Positions 21,890 to 33,900 of a DNA stretch of 64,000 nt are shown in pieces. Location of the stretch: the NCBI GenBank assembly GCA_037349315.1, contig JBAIAC010000007.1, positions 50,679,001 through 50,743,000 of the forward strand, read 5' to 3'. The translations under genes were made by a program, and so were the position numbers. The notes beneath the pieces were generated by a model. It searched no databases and was not told the origin of the DNA. It saw nothing but the letters and a program-made list of their open reading frames with translations. How positions within the stretch are numbered: the first letter of the stretch is position 1; each line of letters begins with the position of its first letter. Source of the DNA: Chelydra serpentina (taxonomy: Eukaryota; Chordata; Testudines; Chelydridae).

Positions 21890-22345
21890 TGGTGAGTGTC
21901 TGGGAGGAGTGTGGGGGGTGCTGGGCTGTGAGGGTGTGGAGGGCGCTGGGCAGTGGGGGTGTGGAGGGCGCTGGGCAGTGGGGGAGGTTTGTGTGTTTTG
22001 GGGAGCTAGTCAGTGGGGGCCTGTTGGGAGGTGCTGGGCAGTGGAGGAGATCTATGTGTGTCAGGGGCCAGGGCACTGGGCAGTGGGAGTCTGTGTGGGG
22101 CACTGTGTAGTTGTGGTGGTGGGGCTTTGGGGAAGGGCACTAGGAGGGAGGAAGGGAGGGAGGGGAAATCTGGGTGTATTGGGAAACTAGCAAGTGGGGG
22201 TGGGGGTTCTGGGTGCTGGGCAGCTGTGGTGGGGCTATGGGAAGGGGGGCACTGGGCGGGGGTGTGTGCACAGCACTGTGAATTTGTGGTGGAAGAGTTG
22301 TGGGGGGGCTCTGGGCATAGTAGATCCAGGGGGGTGCTGGGCAGG
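21890..22345 (+). repeat. G-rich degenerate minisatellite (GGGCGCTGGGCAGTGGGGG)
   Basis: Repeated GTGCTGGGCAGTGGGGG and GGGCACTGGGCAGTGGGAG units, 20-45 bases apart, occupy this part of the large hAT. Strong G skew on the plus strand could form G-quadruplexes (inference from runs of three or more G). Confidence 0.6.
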
Positions 22346-22921
22346 GGAGCTGTGTGGCGCAGCATGGGCCCACCCCCAACAGGAAGGGGCATGCTGGTAG
22401 CACAGGGCCAGGCGGACCAGTGTGCCTCTGGCCATGCCATGCATGCCCCATTGCCTCTGGTTGGCCCCACCCTTCCTGCTGCTCACCACCTCAACTGAAG
22501 GCAGGGGTAGGGAATGCAGGGGTGGGTCCCAGCAGTGCGCACTTGGGGTGGCTCCCAGGAAGTGGCCGGCAGGTCCCCGAGGTAAGTGTCAGCTGGGTTG
22601 AGCCAGCAGTGTGGCCTGGGCCAGTCCCAGGACAGGGAATCACTCTTGGGAGCAGTGTGATCAGCCAGGCCAGGGCCTGCCCCTGCCAGGCTTCGTCAGG
22701 ACCCACTTGCCTGGAGGGGCCCATCAAGCCAAGCCAAGCCCCCCCACACACTCACCTCCCCCCACTGGCTGAGTCTGGCCCCACTTCTGCACGGTTCCAG
22801 GTGGCTCGGCTCTGAGGAGACAAGCAGGGCCCTAGAGGTGGTGGGCATGAGACTGTCCAGAACTGGAGCTGCACTGGGGTCTGGCCAGGGCAGGGGGCGG
22901 AGAGGGATCTGGGGGCGCAGC

Positions 22922-23167
22922 TAGGGTGACCAGACGTCCCGATATTATCGGGACAGTCTCGACTTTAGGGGACTTGTCCCGCATCCCGACCTTACATCAG
23001 TCGGGACGCCCTTTGTCCTGATATCGGGGACCATCCGGACCGCAGCCGTGGCACCGCAGCCCCTGTCATGGCTCCAGTCAGGGCTGTGCCCCTGTGTCTG
23101 TTTCACCCCCCCCCCCCGGCTTGCCCAATGTGTCCTGATATTTCACTCTTGCGATCTGGTCACCCTA
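22922..23167. mobile_element. TAGGGTGACCAG-family MITE, 246-bp variant
   Basis: Starts TAGGGTGACCAGACGTCCCG and ends GATCTGGTCACCCTA. The interior has GATATTATCGGGACAGTC, a CCCGACCTTACATCAGTCGGG inverted block, and a run of C near 23107-23120. Flanking 8-mers do not match convincingly, perhaps because the GC-rich host sequence has drifted. Confidence 0.65.
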
Positions 23168-23169
23168 GC

Positions 23170-23450
23170 TGAGCCTGGGGCAGGTGGTTGGGGTGCAGGA
23201 GGGGGCGAGGGGTGCAAGCTCTAGGAGGGAGTTTGGGTGCAGGAGGGGGCTCCAGGTTGGGGCAGAGTGTTGGGATGCAGGGTGTGTGTGCAGGGTGTGG
23301 GCTCTGGGAGGGGGGTCAGGGATGAGGCAGGGGGTTGGGGTGAAGGAGGGGGGTATGGGGTGCTGGCTCTGGGAGGGGGGCCAGGGCTGAGGCTTGGGGT
23401 GCAGGAGGGGGTATGGGGTGCTGGCTCCAAGAAGGGGCTCTCACCTGCAG
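23170..23450 (+). repeat. G-rich degenerate minisatellite (GGGGTGCAGGAGGGGG)
   Basis: Units on the theme GGTTGGGGTGCAGGAGGGGG and GTGCTGGCTCTGGGAGGGGG recur at roughly 40-60-base spacing inside the large hAT. Open frames here are artefacts of G skew. Confidence 0.55.
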
Positions 23451-23605
23451 TGTGACCTCCCGCCGAGCAGCACTTACCTCCAGTGGCACCCAGTCGGCAG
23501 CGGGCGCAGTGAGGCTAAGACAGGCTCCCTGCCTACCCTGGCCCACACTGATCCCAGAAGGGGCCAATGCGCCCCTGCAGCCCTGGTGTGGGGGAGGGCA
23601 GGGTT

Positions 23606-23727
23606 TAGGGTGACCAGACAGCAAGTGTGAAAAATTGGGATGGGGTGGGGGGTAATAGGAGCCTATATAAGAAAAAGACCCCAAAATCGAGACTGTCCCT
23701 ATAAAATCGGGACATCTGGTCACTCTA
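23606..23727. mobile_element. TAGGGTGACCAG-family MITE, short form
   Basis: A 122-base unit, TAGGGTGACCAGACAGC to CTGGTCACTCTA, flanked by GCAGGGTT (23598-23605) and GCAGGGTA (23728-23735), a duplication with one change. Nearly the same body as 13700-13823. Confidence 0.8.
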
Positions 23728-23981
23728 GCAGGGTACATGTGGCTCCGTGCACTGCTACTCTCTGCAAGTGCCGCCCCCGCAGCTCTCCCGGCCAATGGGA
23801 GCTGCTGGGGCAATGCAGGAGCAGCACGTGGAGGGAGACCCCTGCCCTCTCCTGCCCCGGGGCTCCAGTGGCCACTTCCTGGAGGGGTGTGGGGCCAGGG
23901 TAGCCTTAGTGACAGCCACATCGATCCTCTAGGATCGATCAGTCAATTTAGATTGACCGGTTGGTGACCACTGATCTAAAA

Positions 23982-26900
23982 CATAGGGAAGTTATGTTTC
24001 AAACTATTTCCTCATGAGAGTCTTTAAGTTCAAGCAACATAAAATTCCTGTTCACTTGCTTGAAATATTAATATGGTGGAATCCTCTTATAATGAATCCA
24101 GACAGCTTTACTCTAACTGGAGATTCACTATAGTTTATACATTGCAATAGACAATGTTGGCCTTTCATTCTACTTCACTACAAGATGAGATTTATTATAT
24201 CTGAATTTACTGTAAGCAGATATAAGCAAGTATGAATACCGAGTGGACCATTTCACTTTTACTATACAATTCACTACCAAACTCCAAAGAATCCTCCACT
24301 AGATGGTGAAGCCAACTTTATGGATGGGGGATGAAATCTTGGCCCTGTTCAAGTCAATTGCAAAATACCCATTGACTTAATTGGGGCAGGATTTCACTCA
24401 CAGTGCACTGCTGGAGTGGTACAAAGCAGCTGTAGTAGGGCCAAAGAGTTGGTCCAAAGTATCTAAGTTACCAGTGGTTGTAGTCGTGAGAAGTACTGAA
24501 TTCTCAGGAAAGTTCCCAGTTCCCCAAGAAAGACCAGGGATCTGCGGAAGGACCCCTGTAGACAAGTTCTTTTAACTTATCTTACTACAACAAAGCATAA
24601 TTTAAAGAAGGTCACATCCCACAGTGATCAAAACCAATACAAAGTTGCTGGACCGAGGCTATCCACTCACACCTGAATTACTCTTTCTGGACAGCCTGAT
24701 AACGTATCCTAGAAGTTTCATCTTCTGGCTGTTTGTTCTGTTGTGCCAGCAGCTTTAGTTTTTCTTTTTTATGCACTAGGTCAGAACTTCCCTTGGACAT
24801 GTTAACAAATAACAGCTAACTGGATATTAGATTTTAGTGCTATTGCAGCTAGTTTACTTATGCTGGTTCTAAGCATGTTATTCTGCATCATTCCACATGG
24901 TGGCTTCATTGACTATAAAATAATTGAAAAGAGTCAGGAAACCCATTTTCTTAGACTCTCACACTCCCCTCTCACTCCTCCTCCCTCACCCCCTTCCACT
25001 TATGTAAAGACTGTCTAACCCAAATGTGCACTTTGTAGAATTTTAAAGCTGTTTACTTGAAAGCTAGGGGTTTTTTGCTTTTGTTTTTTAAAGAAAGCCA
25101 ACATATTAAATGGTTTCAGAGTACTTTAAAAGTGCTTATGGGAAGTTAAAATTGTTAAGAGAAGCTGGTAATGCTGATTTTACTATCAAAGGCTCAGAGG
25201 AGATCCTTATTTGCTTTTCAGGCATATACTTGTATTCATTATGCTATTGTAAGTGAGTTTACTGAACATATTTCTTGAAGACATTGTGTGAGAAATTAAC
25301 ACTATGATGTTAACTCCTTATTCTCAGATGAATTTTGCAGATTGTTTACATTAAAAAGGTTATTAATTCTACACATTGCTCCTTATTTTTACCAAAATAG
25401 ACATGACTGTGAATGGGATGCCCTAAACTATTGTAATGCTACTGTTGACATTAAATAGCTGCCACGCTCAATCCCATGGGTGGCTGCATTTGAGTGGTTG
25501 GTTGAATGATCCTGATAAATTTTCAAATTACTTTTCAGGGTTTTTGTGAGTTTTAGGGCCAGATTTTATCAGGCCTTGTGTGGTTGTGCAAGTGGGTGGA
25601 GAGGGTGCAAGGATCCTTTCCACTCAAGTAGCTGTCATGCAGAGTCCAGCCACAATTGCAGTCTCTTAGGTTGTCCTGGGCAAAAGGGTAGCTCCTGGTT
25701 AGTACAGGTAGCCACCAAAAAAGGGGTAGGAAGATGAGGGCCATAACACTGTTTCCCATCTCCACATCAGTCACTTAAGTTGGTTGGGTTTGGAAGGGAA
25801 TGCATACCTCACCTACTTAAGGGAAACTTGGTTTTACTACCCCTCTAGAGCTCTTGATAGGGTACAGCACCTCTGCACCACCCTAAAGGAAGCTGGCACT
25901 TTAAAAGCACAACTGAGCCCTTAGTTAATTAGTGTTTGTAAATCTGTGGATGAAAAACACTCTACATGTGCAAAGTACTCTTGCATATGAATGCACAAGT
26001 GATTGTGGATAACTATTTTAAATATGGACTATTTGCTGTTCATATGAAAACGGGATCTCTCCCACTTGCATTATCAAGTATAAAATGGCAATTTTGTAAA
26101 TCAGAACTGGCTAGTGGCCTGGGTCAACTGTAACTTAAGCAAAAGATTATTTTGGCAATTTGTTTGTATTCTTTAAGGAGAATTTTAAAGATGGAGATAA
26201 AGAAAGCAAAGAGGAAATTTAATGAACAAATAGCCAAAAATATAATCAGTAATAAGAAATTATCTGTGTACGTCAGAAGTAGGAAACCTATATGAGAATC
26301 ATAGGACTCCTTTAGATAACCAGGATGTAAAGGTAGTAATCAGAGGCCAACCTGGTTGCAGAGGGACAAGTTTCACTGCACTTGTCTTTATAATAGTAAA
26401 TATGGAGATATTTTGCTTGGTATCTGTTGCCAAAGAAGTGAATATTCTCATTATGTCCCTCTTTTTGGAGTGTATATGGCATTTTAAGGAAACTCCTTTT
26501 GAGTATTAACTACTATTTGAACCCAGGAGGAAGTTCTTTCTCATGCTAGTGGAGTGTGATTAGGTTAAAAAAATCGTAATGGGACTATAGCCCATGACCT
26601 GGTGTGGAGTGTGCAGGTGTACCCATAAGTATGGCTCTGCACTGGCAATCTACTTACATTCCAGTTACAAGTAATTTTTCTTTTCTCTGACATCTGTGAA
26701 ACCTCAGAATTGTTATAACAGTCTGCCACTCCCACAAGAAGAATATTTTAATGCTATTGTATAAGCACAGGACACACAGATGAGTAAGGGTAAACATGTG
26801 GGTTTTAAAAAATCTTATATTGGGAAGGATCTAATAAAACAGCAGGAAAAGTTGTTTATTTTTGACTAAACAAAGATATTATTGTTACATATATACAGCA

Positions 26901-29361
26901 TTCTCTGTCCAGTAAATAATTCAGTAGTGCTAGGAATCCTCAGAAAAGCCATAGACTAAAAATAATAATAAAATAATAATAATAATAATTAATTTTCTAG
27001 CCCCTGTGACCCTGAATGTAGGTTTAGGGAGTTCTAGGTTTTATTCCAGAAATCATTAGCATGAGTCTTCCCAGTTTCTGTCAAGTCAGCATTTAGACTA
27101 ATTAGAAGTGAAAGCCCCTTAAAGTGGATCTGGCAGCCGTAAGAGGCTGTAGACCATAATGAGTAGGCTACATGCAATTGGTTCATAAACATTCTGTGTA
27201 AACTAAAACCTGGAGATGCATATACTGACAAGAGCAACCAATCCATGACCCAAATCTTTATAATCAGTCTACTCTTAAAAAAGCCCTCTAACAATACCTT
27301 CTATAAATAGCAATATAACAATTCTTAAAACAAGCAACTTCCCCCACACCCTAACCCCCAAACCTTAACAATACAGAGTAAAAGAATACAAATATAATTA
27401 TTACAGTGGTCAATTTAAATCTTAAGAAGTTGTCAATGTTTGCCATTTTTGAAAGGAATTTTTACAAAATGTTTTTTTGTGTGAAATGTACTAAAATATA
27501 GTAGCAATTACCTTACAATACTCTACAAAATAATGCAGAAGGCCAATTTTGCATGTACACATTTTTGCCCATGCCTTCGTAGGTTTAACTTTGGGAGATG
27601 AGATTTGTGCATGTGCAAATTAGGTAGCAAACATTGTTAGGATGAAGTTATAGTTCAAAATGTATATCTATTGAACAAACACAAAAAAACCCTACATTAA
27701 AATGGTACCATAAATAAATGCATAATGCATGCCACATAAAGAGGTTGCACAGACAACCTTAATTCTGGCATTTTCTAGCTTTTATGTACTTGACTTTGCA
27801 ACCTTAATGTTGTTTTAATGCAGTTGTCTGTGAGTAATTACCTAGTTTAATGACTTTGTGGAACTGTTGCGCTGTGGAAATCTCTTTGGAATATGGAGGT
27901 CCAGAATTATGGATCTACCCTTGGTCTGCTACTGCCCATCCTTCATTTTCATGAGTGCTAGAGTCATTCTCAAATACATCTTTAAATTGTCGTGCTACTG
28001 AATTAAGTATTTCTTCTAAAGGATAGTTTTGTACCTGGATGTTATGTTACATCTCACTCATTCAATTCCTTTACATACAACCTGCTTCTGTACATCTTAG
28101 ACTAGCTCCAAGTCTGAAATATTTGCTATTTATTTTTTCCAATAATGCTGCATCTTTACTCTACTCTGAACGGCATTTCTGTTTTCCTAGAGCACTGGAA
28201 TAAATCCATGGCCAAAGGAAACTGTGGAATTCTTTGTGGTCAGTGGCACAGCCAATAGCAGCAGAAACTTGATGCTCATCATTAGGTATACACTAAAAAA
28301 CCCCCAAACGATTAGTTTAGTCTTCTGCTTCACATTTTCTTGTATGTTTTTTTGAGGGGAACGTCACTCTTTTGACCTATAGGAGGAATGCTTGGTGGTT
28401 ATTAAAGTGATGAAAGATTGTTCAAGCAAAAACAATATGAAACAACTGTGAAGTCCGGATTTGGTCAGCTTCACTTTTTTTTCTTTTTCATTGGTCCGCT
28501 GGAAAATTCCCAGGACTCCTGACATGTTTGTGGGCAGTCTGGAATTTCCTTTTAGTTTTTGCTTTTTAGATCACCTATCCAGCAAATAGGATAGGTGCCC
28601 TCTTGTGAATGACAAACATTTGTGTAATGTATATTGCAGGAAGTCACTTGAAGTTCTTACAATATAAACACTTAAATATAAAGGTACAGTGTACTAATTT
28701 ATACCAGGGTGCAAGGAAACTAACCTTTGCTTCAGCGTGAATTTACAGACAATCTAAACACAGGATTTTTCCATGTGGATTTAACCCTCACGTTGGAAAA
28801 AATTAAAAACTCTGTATATGGTGCTTTATATACAATACTTGTAAATAACTGACATTTAAACACTTCCTCCTCCCCCCCTGAATTATGTGGCTTACCAGAT
28901 AAATTGATGTATTTTTACCTTTGATGTTTTAAAGCTGTTCGAGGTTGTAAATGAAAGGGTTTGTGGGTCCCAGTTCAGTCCCCAGATTGTAGAGCCCGTA
29001 TCACAAGACAATTTCACATACAGCTCCTTCTTCAGAATAAGGCTTTAACTAGTGTTTTATTTTTGTCAAGAGATGCCAAAATTAAAATACCACCAACAGA
29101 ATGATTGATTTGGACACCTGGTTTGGGATCAAACCTTTTGCAGACAAAATTTATTATGGGCAACTATGATGTAACTTTTCATTTGATCAAAGAGACCAAC
29201 ATTTCAGCCTTCAATAAGAAAAATTATTTGCTCAAATTCCTGAAAGGAGTTTGTTTCTCCTAGTGTTGTTTGTTCCTTGATTTCATGAGAACCAAATTCA
29301 CACATTTCTTTTTAAGGTGAATCTTAGTGCTATTTGCACCATGCTTTTGTATTCTTTCAAG
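23982..29361. other. 5.4 kb of AT-rich sequence without recognised genes
   Basis: Scanned for open frames, terminal repeats and RNA genes. Only short frames (60-90 codons) without domain or splice context were found. An AAT microsatellite lies at about 26958-26990. Stretches such as 27730-27840 look evenly composed and may be old repeats or conserved non-coding DNA, but I cannot tell from one sequence. Confidence 0.45.
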
Positions 29362-29365
29362 TTTC
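29362..29365. repeat. Target-site duplication TTTC of the Gypsy element (left)
   Basis: TTTC abuts the 5' LTR and is repeated at 37905-37908 after the 3' LTR; 4-base duplications are usual for Metaviridae. Confidence 0.85.
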
Positions 29366-30803
29366 TGTAAGCAGAGTCAGGATGAGCTCTACCCTGACAT
29401 CTGGTGGTGAGTTGTGGAAAGGGATGTCAGGGGCTAATCTTGTTTGCATGGACACACCCACCCTGCAAAGCATGATGGACCGCTTGCCCAAATGGTCACC
29501 TTGACTGCTGTGGGAGCCCCAGTTTCTCTGTTATTGGGGCAGGAAGACTAAAGTGTTGTTACCCTGATTATGTGAATCAAGGACGGTGGGCTTTTGTTAT
29601 GAGGAAGGGACTCGCCCTTAGCTAAGCAGCACTTGCTAGGCGAGGGACATGGATTCCAAAACCCAGTGAATTGAGAGAGGTTGGGGACAGGTATTTGTAT
29701 CTGGTGGCATGGGCTTCTTCTGAGGGTCCTAAATGTCAATTGCACCTCCTTCTCTCTCTCTCCACTGTGGAATATCAGAGCTAATTTTGAGTTCCTTAGG
29801 AGTCTATTCACAGGCTGCTGAGTTGGAATTACTCTGGACTAAGTGTGCAAATGAGCACGAAGGCTCCCCTAACTACAAGCTGAAATTGTTATGAGCTGAA
29901 ATCACTGAGCACTGTGTTAAGTAGTGGGGGAGCCAGAAGATCTATTGCTGAGCGACTGGTGGAGCGGAGCTGCTGGCGGAGCGGGACAGTTGGCGGGACA
30001 GCCGGAGCGGCTTGCAGGCCGGCTGACGGAGCGGAGCTGCTGGTGGAGCGGGACAGTTGGCGGGACAGCTGGAGCGGAGCTGCTGGCGGAGCGGAGCAGT
30101 TGGCGGGACAGCCGGAGCGGCTTGCAGGACGGCTGACGGAGCGGAGCTGCTGGTGGAGCGGAGCAGTTGGCGGGACAGCCGGAGTGGCTTGCAGGCCGGC
30201 TGACGGAGTGGAGCTGCTGGCGGAGCGGCTTGCGGGACGGCTGAACGGAGTGACTCGTGGGATGGCTGGCAGAGCAGAGCAGAGCCGAGCGAAGCACCAT
30301 GAAGGGACGGGGCAGTCAGCTTCGAGCCACGTAAGGTGCCCCTTACCTCTCCCCTCCCCATTTCTACCCAGACTGGAGGGGGTGTAACACTCTGCAGATG
30401 AACTTTTGAACTCTGGGTCTGGACTTTTGGGTTGTTGGACTTTTGGGACTTTGGGTGATTTTTGGGGTTGATGGACTCAAGAACCAAAGGGAAAGGACAT
30501 GGCCAATTTGCTGGGGTGGGTCATTGCTCACAGTTTGGTTCACAAATCCTAGATGTGGTGTTTCCCCAGCAAAAGGCCGCATTGTTTCTCTCTGTCATTA
30601 AAAGGTTTTTCTACACTCAGACTCTGTGCTTGCGAGAGGGGAAGTACTGCCTCTTAGAGGCGCCCAGGGGGGGTGATATATATTTGTCCCAGGTCACTGG
30701 GTGGGGGCTCGAGCCGGTTTTTGCATTGTGTTATTGGAATGGAACCCCTAGATACGGAACCCGGCCCTTGTTGCTGCCGACTCTGACTGGCAGAAGGGTT
30801 ACA
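29366..30803 (+). repeat. Gypsy 5' LTR
   Basis: Starts TGTAAGCAGAGTCAGG and ends AGAAGGGTTACA (TGTAA/TTACA inverted ends). Contains a GC-rich minisatellite at 29967-30252, a TGATATATAT stretch near 30674 and an ATTAAA poly(A)-type signal at 30597-30602. The open frames inside (up to 181 codons, both strands) come from the GC-rich tandem repeat, occur identically in the 3' LTR, and are not called as genes. Confidence 0.95.
29967..30252 (+). repeat. 67-bp tandem repeat inside the LTR
   Basis: Four units starting GAGCTGCTGGYGGAGCGG plus a shortened fifth. Full units are 67 bases; the second lacks the GGCTTGCAGG...GACG part. The same array lies in the 3' LTR at about 37068-37353, with four of the six LTR differences inside it. 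It sits in the presumed U3 region, so it may act as enhancer repeats (inference). Confidence 0.8.
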
Positions 30804-30807
30804 TTTT

Positions 30808-30825
30808 TGGGGGCTCGTCCGGGAT
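30808..30825 (+). other. Primer-binding site, tRNA-Pro type
   Basis: TGGGGGCTCGTCCGGGAT lies 4 bases after the 5' LTR. It is the 18-base complement of the tRNA-Pro 3' end, the same primer choice as in murine leukaemia-type retroviruses (established knowledge). It primes minus-strand synthesis. Confidence 0.9.
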
Positions 30826-30919
30826 CCCTGGGTCAGTACCCCTCGCAAGCACTTGTTGAGTGATCCGCTACATTGGGAAATAATTGTGTTTATATTTTGA
30901 GGAAATTACTGTTTGCATA

Positions 30920-33900
30920 ATGGCTACTATGTCAGGTTTGTTGGGCCCCGGCTCAGCAGCCTCTAGGTCAGGGGCTGCAGCCTCGGCCGATGATTGGGCA
31001 AAAGCACTGGGGCAAACATTGGAAAAGGTTGTGCTGTCCTATGCTATGTCAAACTCTTGTCGTAAGTTAAGGTCATTTGCTGGGGGGGAGGAGTTTGAAC
31101 CCTGGTTAGAGCATACCACTGAAATGCTGCAGGAGTGGGCTGTACCCGATGCAGAAAAGCGAAGATGTCTAATAGAGAGCCTTGCCGGCCCAGCATTAGA
31201 TGTGATTCGCACTCTGAAGCTCATTGACCCTGGGGTCAGTGTGAGGGACTGTCTAGAGGCTCTTGATCACACATTTGGGAGCGTAGAGGGCCCTGAAGAT
31301 AGCTACTGCAAGTTCCTTAATTCCCGACAGCAAAAGGGCGAGAAGGCTTCAGCCTATATACAGAGGCTGGAGAGACTGCTTCAGAGAGCTGTCATGAGGG
31401 GAGCAGTGACTGCTGAGCAGATGGATCAGACCAGACTGGCTCAAATTGTAAGAGGAACTCAGTATCTGAACCCGATTCTACTTCATCTGCGGCTAAGAGA
31501 ACGACGGGAACATCCCCCAAGTTACTCCCAGCTAATAAAAGAGGTCAGAGAGGAGGAAGAAAGGCAGGCTGCCAGTGAGCTTTGGGAAGCCCAAACATTG
31601 GAGCCGGCCAGCACAACACCACTGCAAACTGCCAGTGTATTGATGGTGAGCACCAGAGAAGAACTTGCTCAACAAATGCAGGTCCTGACGGAACGGATAG
31701 CTGAGCTGCAAAGCACCATTGCCCGAGCTAAGGCTTCCAGGGGTAAGGAGCCTCACACTGGGGCAATGGAGAGGTCAGCATTTAAAGCCCCCGTCCCATC
31801 CAGGCGAAGGGGGAAAGGGCAAATTTTCTGCTACCGATGCGGTCAGGAGGGGCACAGTGCTGCTAGGTGCCGGAATGAAGAAAATCCCTCCTTAGTGTAT
31901 GGAAAGCTGAGGATCAGTTGGGAGAGATCTGGTAACTGCCAGAGGGTCCAGGGACGTGGACCACCCAGGCCTGCAGGATTTGAAGATTCCCACAGAAAAG
32001 ACTGTCCATCTGGGATCCCCACAGGACTCATAGGGCCTCGAGCAGAGGTCATGGTGAGGATTGAAGGGGTGGAGTGTAAAGCAGTGCTTGACACTGGATC
32101 TCAAGTGACTATTATATTTCAGTCATTCTACCAACACATGCTTAGGCACCTTCCTATACAGCCACTGACTGGCCTTGGCCTATGTGGCCTCAGCATGGAT
32201 GAATACCCCTACCAAGGATATGTCATAGTGCACCTGGAATTCCCAGAGGAGGTTGCGGGGGTAAGAGAAGCGATAGACACAGCTGCATTAATATGCCCCG
32301 ACCCTAAAGGGACCTCTGATGTGTCTGCACTGATAGGGACCAACTCCAGCCTCTTCAAGGTACTCGCGGATTACTGCAGACGACGGGCTGGGGACCAATA
32401 CCTGAACACCCTGATGATCCATACGCTTTGTGCTGAAGCCTATAGGAAAATTGAGAGCGCTAAAGAGACATCTGAGCTACCGATTGGATCACTGAAGTAC
32501 GCGGGCACAACCCCCTTAGTAGTGCCTGCCAGGACAGAGCAAGAAGTGCTTGTCATGAGCACCTGGCTGAAAGGCAGTAATGGGGCCTTAGCAATGGTAG
32601 AGCAGTCGGTGAAAGGAGAGCTCCCTGAAGGAGTGCTGGTCCCCAGTGGAATCATAACCTTACCTGCTAAAGCTCAGGAAAAGGTGACTATACTGATTGC
32701 TAATGAAACAAGTCGTGATGTTGTTGTGAAGCAAGGACAGAAGATAGCAGACCTCTTTGAGCCTGAGTCAATTGTAAAACCCCGGGGTGAAACTCAAGTT
32801 CCGGCTATAGACCCAGCAAAGTTTGACTTTGGAGACTCATCATTGTCCGAGGAGTGGAAAGATCGCCTGAGGAAAAAACTTTGTGAAAGATCCAAAGTGT
32901 TCTCATTGCATGAGTGGGATGTGGGATGTGCAAAAGGAGTGGAGCACAACATCAGACTACATGACTCTCGACCTTTTAGGGAGAGATCTAGGAGGATTGC
33001 CCTCTCTGAGATGGAAGATGTGCGACGTCATCTACAAGAGCTGGCTGCAAATGGCATCATTACAGAGTCCCGCAGCCCATATGCCTCACCCATTGTGGTG
33101 GTACGTAAAAAGAATGGGAAAATCCGGATGTGTATTGACTACCGCACCCTAAACAACCGTTCTGTGGTTGACCAGTACACTATGCCTCGAGTCCAAGATG
33201 CCTTAGACTGCTTGCTGGGAAGCCAGTGGTTCTCTGTGTTGGATCTCCGGAGTGGATACTACCAAATCCCCTTGGGAGAAGAAGATAAGGAGAAGACAGC
33301 CTTCATCTGCCCATTAGGGTTTTATCAGTTCGAACGCATGCCCCAGGGGATTTCAGGAGCACCTGCCACATTTCAACGTCTTATGGAGAAAGTAGTGGGA
33401 GACATGAATTTACTGCAAGTGTTAGTTTATTTGGATGACCTGATTGTGTTTGGAAGAACCTTGGAGGAGCATGAAGAAAGACTACTTAAAGTGCTCAATA
33501 GGTTGGAGGACTATGGTTTGAAGCTCTCAATAGATAAATGCCAGTTCTGCCAAACCTCAGTGAAGTATGTAGGTCACATCGTGTCTCAAGAGGGTGTGAG
33601 TACCGATCCCAGCAAAATAGAAGCACTCACTACCTGGCCACGTCCCAGTAACTACAGAGAACTCAAGACCTTTCTTGGATTTAGTGGCTATTACCGCAGA
33701 TTTGTGAAGAACTATGCTACGATTGTAAAGCCACTGAATGATCTTACCAGGGGATACCAGTCTGGAAAACCCAAATCTAAGACCAAGAACAAGGGAGGAT
33801 CCCGAAAGCCTCCTGTGCAGAGACACTATGGCCCCTTCGAACCGTTTGGGCCGCGGTGGGATGAGAGGTGTGAGAGGGCATTTCAAGAAATCATTGCTTG

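Larger units (their letters stand above)
21026..23973. mobile_element. Large non-autonomous hAT, GC-rich
   Basis: Bounded by CAGTGGTCTTCAA and TTGGTGACCACTG (inverted repeats) with a perfect 8-base duplication ATCTAAAA at 21018-21025 and 23974-23981. The 2,948-base interior is very GC-rich, with degenerate G-rich minisatellites and at least two younger MITEs. It has no transposase. Many overlapping open frames (up to 255 codons at 21343-22110) are GC-driven artefacts present on both strands. A typical small hAT MITE grown by internal tandem repetition and nested insertion would explain its size. Confidence 0.8.

Noticed and set aside
21343..22110. 255-codon frame and several overlapping frames on both strands
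   Set aside because: GC-rich, stop-poor repeats of the large non-autonomous hAT; no domain, many mutually overlapping frames.
29914..30487. Open frames of 127-181 codons in the LTR
   Set aside because: Produced by the GC-rich 67-bp tandem repeat; identical in the 3' LTR and open on both strands.
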